64,000 nt of DNA from contig JAFWTY010000004.1 of NCBI GenBank assembly GCA_017518735.1, positions 51,513 to 115,512 on the forward strand. The letters run 5' to 3'. Below, piece after piece: positions 46,497 through 55,487 of this stretch. This stretch comes from Lachnospiraceae bacterium (GTDB taxonomy: Bacteria; Bacillota; Clostridia; Lachnospirales; Lachnospiraceae). The notes under the pieces are model-generated. The model did not search any database. It saw only the letters and a program-made list of their open reading frames with translations, and was not told the DNA's origin. How positions within the stretch are numbered: the first letter of the stretch is position 1; every line of letters starts with the position of its first letter. Both the position numbers and the translations under genes were made by a program.

Positions 46497-47357
46497 TTAC
46501 TCTTCTATGGTTTGCTTTGGATGCTCTTCACCGGAAAGCGAATACTCCGGATCTTCATCCATCATCTGAAGCATAATCTTTGCAAAACGCGGATCAAACT
46601 GTGTTCCGCTACCTTTTTCGATTTCCTCGCGAACCTTCTCCTGCGGCATCATATCACGATAATTACGCTTACTGCTCATTGCATCGTAAGCATCCGCCAC
46701 GGCTATGATGCGTGCCTCTTCCGGAATCTTTTCTCCTGCGATTCCGTCCGGATATCCCTTGCCATCATATCTTTCATGGTGCCACCTTGCACCGATGCTG
46801 AGTTCGGATCGTTCTTTGATACTCTGGAGGATATTGAATCCGGTCACGGGGTGCTTTTTGATCTTTTCAAAATCTTCACTCGAAAGTTTGCCGGGATAAT
46901 TCAGCACTTCATCCGGCACACCGATTTTGCCGACATCGTGCAAAAGGCCCATCATGTAGATTTCGTCCTGTTTGGACTCTGAATAACCTGCCCTTCTGGC
47001 AATCATTTTGGAGTACTTTGCAACTCTAAACAGCGGAATATTGGTAAGTAAAGGCCAGAGCATCAACGGATGGAAAAACTTTTTGGATTCTCTGCGGAAC
47101 CGGAAAATAACAAGGAACAGGAAAATATAGGCTATATTCCACCCCAGATAGGCCATGAACTCAGACACCGTCGGATAGGTGTGCATCGTAAGCACGTAGA
47201 TGCCCCAGTAATAATCGCTGAAAAAATGGCCCAGGAAAAAGATGATCAGATAAAGATAACGGCGTTTCGGCCGTTCAATATATTTAAACAGGCAATATAA
47301 GAGACCGACGATCGTGCAGAACAGTGTGAAAATGTTTTCAAAATCTTCAAATGTCAT
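46497..47357 (-). CDS. Membrane HD-GYP phosphodiesterase
   Basis: 286 aa from the ATG at 47357. Three to four helices in residues 5-115 and an HD-GYP domain that begins immediately (HDVGKIGVPDE near 142, WHHERYDGKGYPDG, AVADAYDAM). Catalytic residues are intact. The domain is compact, lacking the helix usually found before the HD motif. Expected to hydrolyse c-di-GMP at the membrane. Start has AGGG-rich upstream sequence; an in-frame ATG at 47372 lacks a ribosome binding site. Confidence 0.88.
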   Translation of the reverse strand: MTFEDFENIFTLFCTIVGLLYCLFKYIERPKRRYLYLIIFFLGHFFSDYYWGIYVLTMHTYPTVSEFMAYLGWNIAYIFLFLVIFRFRRESKKFFHPLMLWPLLTNIPLFRVAKYSKMIARRAGYSESKQDEIYMMGLLHDVGKIGVPDEVLNYPGKLSSEDFEKIKKHPVTGFNILQSIKERSELSIGARWHHERYDGKGYPDGIAGEKIPEEARIIAVADAYDAMSSKRNYRDMMPQEKVREEIEKGSGTQFDPRFAKIMLQMMDEDPEYSLSGEEHPKQTIEE

Positions 47358-47399
47358 AACCCTGTCCCTCATGGGCCAATGGCACTTCTCTATTATAAC

Positions 47400-47431
47400 A
47401 CAAAATCGCCCGAAGAAACACTCTTCGGGCG
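47400..47431 (-). terminator. Terminator of the RelA/SpoT-type gene
   Basis: Perfect 10-bp stem CGCCCGAAGA / TCTTCGGGCG with loop GTGTT, then ATTTTGTG on the minus strand. The arm GCCCGAAGA also occurs in the terminator at 43158-43189. Confidence 0.8.
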
Positions 47432-47466
47432 AATATTCTATGAAAAAAAATGTTTTCTACCGGGCG

Positions 47467-48519
47467 TTATGCCTTCTGTTTTTCCGTGAAATTGGCCTTT
47501 TCTCTCATGATCTTATCCGTATTGGCTTCAATCATCTTTTCTTTTCTCATCGTCAGGCTGAAAAACTCACGAATCCTCTCTCTGCTGAAAGCTCCGCTGA
47601 TAAGTTTTGCTCTGAAAAGATAATAATAGGCTGCCGTCGAGGAGATCTCGTCCAATTCGGAGTTTTCCAGAGTTCTCCTTGCCAGTTCCATTGCCAGATC
47701 ACGCTGCTCTTCAATCAGTTTCAGCATATCTTCCAGCGTATGGATTCCCAAAAAATCGATCTGCAAAAGCAGATTCTCCGGATGTCCTTCCGTGATACGG
47801 GCATTCGAAAATGCAGCCATGTCCTGAAGGAGTTTTTGATATTCGGCATTTTGGTTGGTAAACTCAATAAAGGATATTCTGTCGAAGTAAACTTCATCCA
47901 GACTGTTGTTCTTAATATCCGCTTTAACCTTATCCTCGTACTCTTTCAGCTTGTTCCGGATATCCGCAAAAAGGCTGTCCGTTGTCTCAAGAAGGCAGGC
48001 CGCCTTCGAAAAACTCCTCCTAATATCCCTCGGAACTTCAATATCCGTTTTATAACCGAGATCGTGCTCAATCTGTGCCCAGCAGTGCTGAAGAATCGTT
48101 TTAATCTGGATTTCAAACCAAAGATCGCTGAATTCTCCATCCTCTTCCGGAAGTGCGCAGATATAATGCAGAGATAAGTATCCGAATGACTTGGCATCGA
48201 TCAGTTTACGTTTATCCTTGGACCTTTTCCAGTCAACCCGGAAAATCTTGGTAATCTGCTCCGCAGCGATATCCACGTCCCCTGCAAAATAGCTGATCAC
48301 ACGGAATCCCAGAATGTCACGTAAATCGGAAACATTCTGATACTGGTCCGGTTTTCTGGCCATTTTTTCTTTGATGGATTCCATCGTTTTCAGTCGGTGT
48401 GTGATATGAATCAGGGATTGTTCCGGCATCTCAATCTGCTGAAGCCTTTTTTCTACAAGACCTTCCAGTTGCGCATATCGGTTTCTCAATTCCTGAATCT
48501 CGGCATCTGTTTCGTACAT
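47467..48519 (-). CDS. RelA/SpoT-domain (p)ppGpp synthetase-like protein with C-terminal extension
   Basis: 350 aa. The synthetase domain covers about residues 35-205: HRLKTMESIKEKM, DLRDILGFRVISY, SFGYLSLHYI and the signature EIQIKTILQHCWAQIEHDL. There is no HD hydrolase, TGS or ACT domain, so it is not a long Rel. Compared with small alarmone synthetases of 210-260 aa it has about 130 extra helical residues at the C-terminus. Probably makes (p)ppGpp or a related alarmone. The possibility of a toxic synthetase was considered but no antitoxin-like partner is adjacent. Lipoprotein gene 19 nt upstream may be in the same transcript. Confidence 0.88.
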   Translation of the reverse strand: MYETDAEIQELRNRYAQLEGLVEKRLQQIEMPEQSLIHITHRLKTMESIKEKMARKPDQYQNVSDLRDILGFRVISYFAGDVDIAAEQITKIFRVDWKRSKDKRKLIDAKSFGYLSLHYICALPEEDGEFSDLWFEIQIKTILQHCWAQIEHDLGYKTDIEVPRDIRRSFSKAACLLETTDSLFADIRNKLKEYEDKVKADIKNNSLDEVYFDRISFIEFTNQNAEYQKLLQDMAAFSNARITEGHPENLLLQIDFLGIHTLEDMLKLIEEQRDLAMELARRTLENSELDEISSTAAYYYLFRAKLISGAFSRERIREFFSLTMRKEKMIEANTDKIMREKANFTEKQKA

Positions 48520-48538
48520 CCCGGTTTTCCCCTAATAA

Positions 48539-49225
48539 CTAATCCAAAACAATCAGTGTGTTCAACATGTAAATAAATCTTCTTCCGAAGCCTTCCGAAG
48601 CTTCAAAGAAGTAGTGTGACGTAGCAACAATACAGCCATCGGAAGCCGGAATGATGTATACCGCCTGCATATTATCCGCTGTCTGGTTAGTTCCTTTTTC
48701 TACGGACGCATCGATCTTAATGCAGTCTCCCGCATTGTCAAGGGTGAATGAAAACTGATCGGTTTCGTATGTTTTGGAAAGTTTTTCAATGATGGTAGCA
48801 GCCGTGGTATCCGCATCATCCGCACTCTTCGTCACTTCAAGATAGTTCTCGGGATTTCCCGCATCGTCATAAACGGAAATAAAGCATTCGCTATCCGCTT
48901 TGGACTCTCTTATGAATGACTCATAATCATAGTCCATCTCAAATCCCAATATCGTATTAACGATATGTTCGTACTGTACCTTCTCTTCCATGCCTTCCAA
49001 AATGATGGTTTCTTCAAAACGTTCTCCGTCTTCTCTTCCGGACTTGGAAACCGGTTCCGATGTAATTGTACTAGCCGGTTCATCGGATTCGGCGGGTTCT
49101 ATAACGATAACAGGCTCACTGTTTTCCGTCGTGGTGTTTTTCTTGTTACATCCGCAAACTGTTGCAACCAAAACGGATGCCGTTGCAAATGTTACAATTG
49201 TTTTTAAAATGGATCTCTTTTTCAT
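48539..49225 (-). CDS. Putative lipoprotein of unknown function
   Basis: 228 aa. Signal peptide with lipobox-like VATVCGC (Cys near residue 26), then a Glu/Ser/Thr/Pro-rich linker (about 30-70) and a compact domain (70-228) with no family I recognise. Surface-exposed lipoprotein. It lies 19 nt upstream of the RelA/SpoT-type gene, possibly one transcript. Confidence 0.8.
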   Translation of the reverse strand: MKKRSILKTIVTFATASVLVATVCGCNKKNTTTENSEPVIVIEPAESDEPASTITSEPVSKSGREDGERFEETIILEGMEEKVQYEHIVNTILGFEMDYDYESFIRESKADSECFISVYDDAGNPENYLEVTKSADDADTTAATIIEKLSKTYETDQFSFTLDNAGDCIKIDASVEKGTNQTADNMQAVYIIPASDGCIVATSHYFFEASEGFGRRFIYMLNTLIVLD

Positions 49226-49273
49226 TTGTAATCTCCTTATTATAGCCTTGGATTTAAAACTGTTTTTATTCTA

Positions 49274-49974
49274 TCACTGCAATAACAGTTTTTCCAGCAT
49301 TTCCATCATCGCCGGAATATCATAGGGCTTCGCCAGATGTCCGTTCATTCCGGCATCCATGGCATTTTTCTTATCTTCTTCAAAAGCATTTGCTGTAACG
49401 GCTACAATGGGAATCAAATGCGTTAAAAAGCTGAGTGTGTTCCGGATAGGTAACAACCTTCGCCGTCACATGGTTATCCTCAAGGTACTGGTTCAGTACG
49501 CTAACCATGGCGCTGTCGAGGACACCGATTTTACAACCGTTTAACGTAGCCGGATCAGCCGTAATTTCTGTATCGACATCATGCTTTACTAAATAATAGG
49601 ACTCGTTGCCCATAATGGCCTTCGGATAGCTGATCAAGGCTGCTCTCTCTTCTCTGTATGCGAGGCCGGCAAGCAAATCGATTTCACCATCCAGAAGCAT
49701 CTGATAGAGATCTCCGAATCCGCCGTAAACATATTCGTATTTCCAGCCCGTATACTCGGAAAGCTTGCAGTAATACTCATAGGCATAACCGGTTTTAACC
49801 GCACCTTCCTCTGCACCTTCCTGGAATACTTCGTTTTCGTAGTATCCGACACGAACGGTCTATTTCGCGATGTTATCGGCATGAGCCGTGAAAGGGAAAG
49901 ACAGCGTCATGGTGAATGCCAGACACATCACGGCAATGAAACGAGACAGAATATGCTTTTTTCTATAGTTTTTT
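49274..49974 (-). pseudogene. Collapsed hybrid histidine kinase: substrate-binding domain fused to a receiver tail
   Basis: Two pieces of one family remain. The 5' part encodes a signal peptide (SRFIAVMCLAFTMTLSF) then an SBP_bac_3-like sensor (TVRVGYYENEVFQEG, YEYVYGGFGDLYQMLLDGEI, LNGCKIGVLDSAMV). The 3' part encodes the last third of a receiver (IPIVAVTANAFEEDKKNAMD, GHLAKPYD). There are three lesions: no usable start codon in frame before the signal peptide, an amber stop at 49860-49862 just after it, and a deletion with frame change near 49415-49425 that removed the rest of the sensor, PAS, HisKA, HATPase and most of the receiver. The intact ancestor would have been an SBP-type (BvgS-like) hybrid kinase. 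Confidence 0.85.
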
Positions 49975-49993
49975 ACAGACCTCTTTGTCCTCT

Positions 49994-50491
49994 CTAAAAA
50001 TCAATCTTTAAATCCGTGCAATTCCAGGTTCCGAACGGCGTTTCAATTACATGAGAACCATATTCTTCAAAGCCGACTGCCTCATAGCATTTCCTGGCTT
50101 TGGAGTTATTGTCAAAAACCCCAAGATCAACCGTCGCAGCCTTTAAGTTATTCTTTGCATACTCAACCGCAAGTCTGATCAGCTCTCTTCCGTACCCCAT
50201 GCCGCGAAGTTCGGGATCCACAATAACAAATCCGATTCTTAGCCTGGAATCGTCATTTTCCAAAGGGTAGCGAAGAATAAGACTTCCCACCACCTTGCCT
50301 TCTTCATCCACACCGGTAAGCGGGAAAAAACGTCCCGATTCTTTTGCCAAAGTATAGTGTTCGTCTATGCTGTAAGGCTGTAACGGATAAAAACCAAACC
50401 GGTCGGCTGACCACTGATAAAGCTCCGTCTCCGTTCGGATCCAGCTTGCAATAATCGGCGAATCTTCTCTTTCAAATGCTCTCAGTTTCAT
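49994..50491 (-). CDS. GNAT family N-acetyltransferase
   Basis: 165 aa from the second of two adjacent ATGs; AGGAGG lies 5 nt from it and only 2 nt from the first (50494). Acetyl-CoA binding motif ELRGMGYGRELI (about 115-126) and FDNNSKARKCYEAVGF typical of the RimI/RimJ-like group. Substrate unknown. It follows larE with about 20 nt between. Confidence 0.88.
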   Translation of the reverse strand: MKLRAFEREDSPIIASWIRTETELYQWSADRFGFYPLQPYSIDEHYTLAKESGRFFPLTGVDEEGKVVGSLILRYPLENDDSRLRIGFVIVDPELRGMGYGRELIRLAVEYAKNNLKAATVDLGVFDNNSKARKCYEAVGFEEYGSHVIETPFGTWNCTDLKIDF

Positions 50492-50512
50492 CATTTCCTC
50501 CTTGTATTTCGG

Positions 50513-51352
50513 TCATTCTTTCAATATCACCTCATTCATGCTTCCGGTACGGTAACCGGTCAAATCCATGGCAACGTATGAAAAGCCAAATTCCTTGAAT
50601 GATGTTGTTATCTGATTTCGAATATCTCCTCGGATCAGTTTTTCGAACTCTTCCGGCAGGACCTCAATTCTTGCCATGGTTCCGTGAATACGAACACGCA
50701 CCTGACGGAAACCTAAGTCCAAAAGCAACTGTTCCGCCTTTTCAACCATTTCCAGTTTTTCTTTTGTAATTGTTTCCCCGTACACAAACCGGGAAGCAAG
50801 GCAGGCAAAGGAAGGTTTGCTCCAGGTAGGAAGACCGAAGTGCTTGGATAATGTCCTGATATCTTCTTTTGTAAAGCCGATACTTCTTAGCGGGCTTTGA
50901 ATCCCTAATTCCGCAATAGCCTTCAGTCCCGGTCGATAGTCTCCGTTGTCATCAAGGTTGGATCCTTCCGCAATCACGGCGATTCCCTCATCTTCCGCAA
51001 TCTTTTTCATCTTCTCAAACAATCCATATTTGCAAAGATAACATCTGTTTTGGGGATTATCCGCAAATCCTTCAACTTCAAACTCATCAAATTCAAAAAC
51101 TATCTGACGAACTTTTATGCTCTCGCAAAACGCTTTGGCCTCACTTAACTCCCTCTTCGGAAAAGAAGAAGCCTGCGCCGTAATGGCAATTACATTTCCT
51201 TCCAGGGCTTCTTTGGCCGCATACAAAAGGAAGGTCGAATCGACACCGCCGGAGAAAGAAACAGCCACGCCGCCGTAACTTTTCAGCAACTTTTTTAACT
51301 CATCATATCTATTCAATTGTTCGATGGTTACTGCATTACCTGTACTATCCAT
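50513..51352 (-). CDS. larE: ATP-dependent sacrificial sulfur transferase LarE
   Basis: 279 aa from the ATG at 51352 (AAGGGA 6 nt upstream); an in-frame ATG at 51367 is possible. PP-loop SGGVDST near residue 37, NPQNRCYLCKYGLF, and KPSFACLASRFVYGE, which carries the Cys that LarE sacrifices as sulfur donor for the nickel-pincer cofactor of lactate racemase. No larA, larB or larC is adjacent, so this is an orphan copy and its in vivo target is not shown by context. Confidence 0.9.
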   Translation of the reverse strand: MDSTGNAVTIEQLNRYDELKKLLKSYGGVAVSFSGGVDSTFLLYAAKEALEGNVIAITAQASSFPKRELSEAKAFCESIKVRQIVFEFDEFEVEGFADNPQNRCYLCKYGLFEKMKKIAEDEGIAVIAEGSNLDDNGDYRPGLKAIAELGIQSPLRSIGFTKEDIRTLSKHFGLPTWSKPSFACLASRFVYGETITKEKLEMVEKAEQLLLDLGFRQVRVRIHGTMARIEVLPEEFEKLIRGDIRNQITTSFKEFGFSYVAMDLTGYRTGSMNEVILKE

Positions 51353-51432
51353 ATCGGTTCCCTTCATAATCCTTCGTCAGGCCTTAATCCCTTCCCCTGC
51401 AATAATCAAACCTGCAGCGAATGGAGCTTTTC

Positions 51433-51879
51433 TTATAACTGCTTAAAGAGACTGACATGTTCCGTAAGTTCCTTAAAATGTCTTCTTTGATAAAACCCGT
51501 AGGCCGGCTTGTCATTATCCGTCTGGAGAAAGATTCCGCCGAGTCCGCGTTTTTTTACGTCCTCTTCTATCATTTGCAGAAAACGCGAGCCCGTACCCTG
51601 CCCCTGCTCATCGGGATCCACAAAAAGTTCATCCAGATAGTATTCCGTTCCCTGCCACCAGTGTTTGATCTGGCCGATGGAGACCGCCGTGAGTTTCCCG
51701 TCAACCAGCAAGCCATAGTTCAGCGGATGAAACCCTCCGGAGATTTCCTTCATATACTCAGTCAACTGAGCCTCATCACTCCAGTTATCGTTCCAAGGTT
51801 CTCTTTCAAATGCTTTCTTAAATAAAGCCGCCATTTCCGGCAAATATGATGTATCCAAAGCAATAAATTCTTCTGCCAT
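51433..51879 (-). CDS. GNAT family N-acetyltransferase
   Basis: 148 aa from the ATG at 51879, with AGAGGAT 6 nt upstream; the frame is open for 19 more codons without a good site. Acetyl-CoA motif DEQGQGTGSRFLQ and the C-terminal YGFYQRRHFKELTEHVSLFK. Resembles the AAC(6')-type group in layout. Substrate unknown. Confidence 0.87.
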   Translation of the reverse strand: MAEEFIALDTSYLPEMAALFKKAFEREPWNDNWSDEAQLTEYMKEISGGFHPLNYGLLVDGKLTAVSIGQIKHWWQGTEYYLDELFVDPDEQGQGTGSRFLQMIEEDVKKRGLGGIFLQTDNDKPAYGFYQRRHFKELTEHVSLFKQL

Positions 51880-52030
51880 TTTTGTATCCTCTGTCACCAT
51901 ATTTCGGTACGGGACCGATATGTTCCATTTTAGCATAAAAAGAGTACGGATAAAATCTTTGAGTAACGATTCTATTCTTTCTCAAGCTGTGGTAAAATGT
52001 AATAAGGTTTAAAAGGAGTGTCTGAGAATT

Positions 52031-53107
52031 ATGGAAGTGATTAAAGAATTCATTTTACAAAACTGGGCACTGATATTGATTCTGTTTGCTTTTGTTGTCC
52101 TGCTCAGAACAACGGGTTTTTTGAATGTGAAGTCCAAATCACGCATGTATGCGCTGATTGTGTGGCTTTTTTTGCTTACACTTGTCGTCTTTTTAGAATT
52201 CTTACTGGAAGAACAGAAGGCGCTACCCAATGTCCGGCTTGCGCTGATGGCCATACGGTACAGCGCCACTCCTCTCATCATCGCCTTCATCATCTATACC
52301 ATGGCAATCAATATACGCTGGTACGTCTTTATTCCGGCCTATATTCTTACCGTAATCGATATTGTTTCCATTTACACCGGAATTGTTTTCAGTCTCGATG
52401 AAGAGGGTATTCTAAGACGCGGATTCCTGGGCTATCTGCCGTACATTATGGTAGGTGCTTACTGTACTTTGCTTGTTTATATCCTGATCAAAAGAAGCAA
52501 CAAACGCTATACGGAATTTTTCCCGATTATCTTTCTTTGTTTCGCATTTGTTTCCGGACTGTTTCTTCCGTTTGTGCTTGGTAAAGATTATTCGAAGATT
52601 TTCTGCATTACCATTGTCATAGCAGTATTTATCTACTATGTTTTCTCCATTCTTCAGTTGACGGAAAAGGATTCTCTTACCGGCCTGCTTAACCGTCAGG
52701 CTTTCTACGCTTCCGTCAACGACGAGGCCAAAACCATAAATGCGCTCGTATCCATCGATATGAACGGTCTTAAGACAATCAATGACAGCCAGGGACATGC
52801 CGCAGGCGACAAGGCACTGTCAACAATTGCCATATGCTTCCTGAAGGCAGTTACGGCCAAACAGACCGTATACCGAATCGGCGGAGATGAGTTTGTGATT
52901 CTTTGCAGACGAGCTACCGAAGACGACGTCAAGCAGCTCGTAGAACGCATCAAAAAGAATATTGCAAAAACCGAATACAAATGTGCAATCGGTTACAGTT
53001 TCCATACCGAAGCACCGGAATCCATCGATGAAATGCTTAAGGAATCCGATGAAAAGATGTATGCGGATAAAGCAGCTTTCTATGAAGCATCAGGGATTAC
53101 CAGATGA
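52031..53107 (+). CDS. Membrane-bound diguanylate cyclase
   Basis: 358 aa. About seven helices (10-215), then GGDEF (about 220-350) with intact RIGGDEF and IDMNGLKTINDSQGHAAGD. The I-site RxxD is absent (TAKQ). Plus-strand, unlike the other c-di-GMP genes, and separate from the main operon. Ribosome binding site AAAAGGAG is 12 nt from the ATG, longer than ideal. Same topology as the cyclase at 41930-43099 but clearly diverged. Confidence 0.92.
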   Translation: MEVIKEFILQNWALILILFAFVVLLRTTGFLNVKSKSRMYALIVWLFLLTLVVFLEFLLEEQKALPNVRLALMAIRYSATPLIIAFIIYTMAINIRWYVFIPAYILTVIDIVSIYTGIVFSLDEEGILRRGFLGYLPYIMVGAYCTLLVYILIKRSNKRYTEFFPIIFLCFAFVSGLFLPFVLGKDYSKIFCITIVIAVFIYYVFSILQLTEKDSLTGLLNRQAFYASVNDEAKTINALVSIDMNGLKTINDSQGHAAGDKALSTIAICFLKAVTAKQTVYRIGGDEFVILCRRATEDDVKQLVERIKKNIAKTEYKCAIGYSFHTEAPESIDEMLKESDEKMYADKAAFYEASGITR

Positions 53108-53122
53108 CGGACGCTGATGTTT

Positions 53123-54037
53123 CTATAACCACTTCTTTCGTTTAAAGAACAGCAGACTGAATACCACAATCAATACGGATGCTATAATCACCGCGGGATA
53201 GCCCCATACAGCGTCCAGTTCAGGCATATATTTGAAGTTCATGCCATACCATCCAACGATAAGCGTAAGCGGCATAAAGATTGTTGTAACCACCGTAAGA
53301 ACCGTCATGATGCGGTTCTGTTTTACATCCAGTCTGGACTGATAGGTGTCGCGGATCTGGTTCGTATAATCCAAGAGCGAATTCACTATATCATGCAGTC
53401 TCGAAACCCTTCTGGAAAACAGTCTGAAATAACGCAAATGATCCGCCTGGAAGAAATTGTTTTCATTCTCTTCAAATTCCTGTGCCAAATCAATCAATTG
53501 ATTGTAATGCGTCCTAAGATCGCGCAAATCTCCCCTGATATCATTTAATGAATCCAAATCGCCCTCTTTCCCGCGATCAATATCATTATCTATGACATCC
53601 AGTTTCTTTTCATAGTTCTCGAGAATTCTCGCATCTTCATGAATAATCTGTTCCAGAAAATCATAGATGAATCTTTCCAGGCTCGGGAAACGCCATTTTT
53701 TTGTTTCCGTGATTCTGTTGATGATTCCCGATACAGTATTGCCGGCATCGATAAAAACGATACCTTTTTCATCAAGTGCAAATGAAAACTCATGATAATC
53801 TCCGGACATATTGCTTCTGTCGGGAATGGCAAATGTACCGGTAACGGAATCGTAGTTCACTTCCGCGTTTGTCGTATAAATCTCCGTCGCTTCAGGCTCC
53901 ATATCAATACCCATATCGTAGGAATCGCTTTCCGCATTCCACTCTGACGGCGATAAAACCGCAACGTACTGCTTTTCCCCGCTGTGGCATTCTTCAGCCG
54001 AGCATTTACGAAGCATTGTGTCAATCAGATAATACAT
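53123..54037 (-). CDS. CorA family Mg2+/Co2+ transporter
   Basis: 304 aa. Long cytoplasmic alpha/beta and helical funnel domain (1-235) with a coiled coil rich in Asp/Glu, then two C-terminal membrane helices. The YGMNF signature follows the first helix (GWYGMNFKYMPEL). Pentameric channel for divalent cations. Convergent with the diguanylate cyclase (gap 15 nt). Slightly short compared with Salmonella CorA, as is common in Firmicutes. Confidence 0.93.
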   Translation of the reverse strand: MYYLIDTMLRKCSAEECHSGEKQYVAVLSPSEWNAESDSYDMGIDMEPEATEIYTTNAEVNYDSVTGTFAIPDRSNMSGDYHEFSFALDEKGIVFIDAGNTVSGIINRITETKKWRFPSLERFIYDFLEQIIHEDARILENYEKKLDVIDNDIDRGKEGDLDSLNDIRGDLRDLRTHYNQLIDLAQEFEENENNFFQADHLRYFRLFSRRVSRLHDIVNSLLDYTNQIRDTYQSRLDVKQNRIMTVLTVVTTIFMPLTLIVGWYGMNFKYMPELDAVWGYPAVIIASVLIVVFSLLFFKRKKWL

Positions 54038-54110
54038 TTCCGTCTCCCCCTTATTTCAATATGTTCTTCATTAATGGTCTGCTCTCCACTGCTGTATTTG
54101 ATTCTATCAT

Positions 54111-54141
54111 AGAAAAAGACCGAAAAAAACATTTCGGTCTT
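54111..54141 (-). terminator. Terminator of the TetR-CPBP operon
   Basis: 10-bp stem AAGACCGAAA / TTTCGGTCTT with a 6-nt loop, followed on the minus strand by TTTCT. Located 8 nt after the CPBP stop. Confidence 0.85.
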
Positions 54142-54148
54142 AAGATAT

Positions 54149-54865
54149 TTACGCCATATTACAAAGCTTTTCGTAATACTCGGGTTTTAGAGATGTAATT
54201 AAGATCCACGAAACCGTTGCCACGTCTATCAAGGCATGACCAATCATGACCGGCAGGGGATTTCGTTTCTTGTAATAATATGCACAGAGAATAATCGTTA
54301 ACGGCAGGAACGAGATAAAGCGGTAAATCATGAATCTTGCATCAAACAGCGTCGGAATAAAGCTGTGTTGAAGCGCGAAGAAAAAGGCCGGAATCAAAAT
54401 TGCCGCAAACTTGTTCTTAATCCTGTTTACGCCGTATCCAAGATAGAGGCCGTCCTCCGCAAATGCCGTCGTGATTGGCAATAATAAGGAATTGAGAATT
54501 GCAACAACCTTCGGAATCGGTGCAATCATCATCGGCGCATTGTACGGAATCTTTCCGTAGCAGATGAATCCTGCCAAATACATTCCGCCCGTTCCGACAA
54601 CAAGCACAATCAAGGTAATTACAATAATCTCAACAATCCTGGTCTTCCCCTTTTGATAATTGATCAGTTCGAAATAGGTCTGTTTATTCTTATGCGCGAT
54701 GAGGATGAGCAGGCCTATTGTAATGATATTGATTACTGTTGCAAGAGGTGACCACCAGTTTCCGATATCCTCCGGACTCTTTCCCGTCACAAGAGATATT
54801 CCTAAAAATACGAGAAGAAAGATTACGCACCGAAACGGTAAAAGATATGGAGTTTTCTTATTCAT
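54149..54865 (-). CDS. CPBP-like integral membrane protein (divergent Abi/CAAX protease family)
   Basis: 238 aa with about seven to eight helices. Positions matching the CPBP motifs are AEDGLYLGYG (normally EExxxR), FFALQHS (FxxxH) and GHALIDV. The first motif has ED followed by LYLG, lacking the Arg, so proteolysis is doubtful although His residues remain. CPBP proteins process prenylated or peptide substrates, often bacteriocin immunity. Its start overlaps the TetR gene by 8 nt, so it is the likely target of that regulator. Confidence 0.7.
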   Translation of the reverse strand: MNKKTPYLLPFRCVIFLLVFLGISLVTGKSPEDIGNWWSPLATVINIITIGLLILIAHKNKQTYFELINYQKGKTRIVEIIVITLIVLVVGTGGMYLAGFICYGKIPYNAPMMIAPIPKVVAILNSLLLPITTAFAEDGLYLGYGVNRIKNKFAAILIPAFFFALQHSFIPTLFDARFMIYRFISFLPLTIILCAYYYKKRNPLPVMIGHALIDVATVSWILITSLKPEYYEKLCNMA

Positions 54866-55439
54866 GAAGAGCGCCCCCTTCCTTTAACAGAAAACTCTCC
54901 GATGCTTCTTTAATCATTGCCATGATCTTTTTCTCGGGCGCCTTATAAACACCGGTTGCAATCATTGTTGCTATCCCGTGCGAATAGATTACGGTATTTC
55001 GGATGCAACGAGCTGCCGCTTCAACGGATATGCCGGTTATTGAGGCTATTCCCGCAGCCATTTTTTCGGTTTCTTTATTCTTGGAAATGTCTTTCAGATC
55101 ATACGGTTTTCCGAGCGGGCTCTCGCCCAGATACAAAAATCGAAAGAGGTTCGGCTCCTTCATCGCCATTCTCACATAGGCTCCGCCCATGTCTTCGAAT
55201 ACCTCTGCCGGATTTTGTTTTTTGGATGAAGATTTTGATGATGCGTACTCTGCAGCATATACGGCCAATGCTTTTCTCAAGCCGTCCATGTTTTCAAAAT
55301 GCCAAACAATCGGTTGTGTGGAACAACCAATCTCTTCGGCAAGCGTCTTAATGTTGACGGATGAATAGCCATCACGGATCAACATCTTCAGTGCAGCATC
55401 CAGAATAATATCTTTTGAAATCGTTACTTTACGCGCCAT
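54858..55439 (-). CDS. TetR-family transcriptional repressor
   Basis: 193 aa from the ATG at 55439: GGAGG lies 5 nt upstream, and the earlier in-frame ATG (55451) is before that site. HTH at about 24-45 (VNIKTLAEEIGCSTQPIVWHF). The C-terminal ligand domain resembles the TetR_C_33/WHG-like group without a clear ligand. First gene of a two-gene operon with the CPBP protein; its promoter carries a perfect palindrome, so autoregulation is expected. Confidence 0.9.
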   Translation of the reverse strand: MARKVTISKDIILDAALKMLIRDGYSSVNIKTLAEEIGCSTQPIVWHFENMDGLRKALAVYAAEYASSKSSSKKQNPAEVFEDMGGAYVRMAMKEPNLFRFLYLGESPLGKPYDLKDISKNKETEKMAAGIASITGISVEAAARCIRNTVIYSHGIATMIATGVYKAPEKKIMAMIKEASESFLLKEGGALHE

Positions 55440-55449
55440 ATCGGCCTCC

Positions 55450-55487
55450 ATAATATAAATGTGTTTATATAATTCTATTTATATTAT
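55450..55487. promoter_or_regulatory. Putative operator of the TetR regulator
   Basis: Perfect 11-bp inverted repeat ATAATATAAAT / ATTTATATTAT separated by 16 nt; a second nested palindrome TATAAA-TGTG-TTTATA lies inside. It covers the -10 box, the start of transcription and the ribosome binding site region. Confidence 0.75.

Noticed and set aside
47467..48519. Toxic small alarmone synthetase (toxSAS) toxin-antitoxin pair
   Set aside because: Neighbours are a lipoprotein and an HD-GYP enzyme; no small antitoxin-like gene adjoins it.
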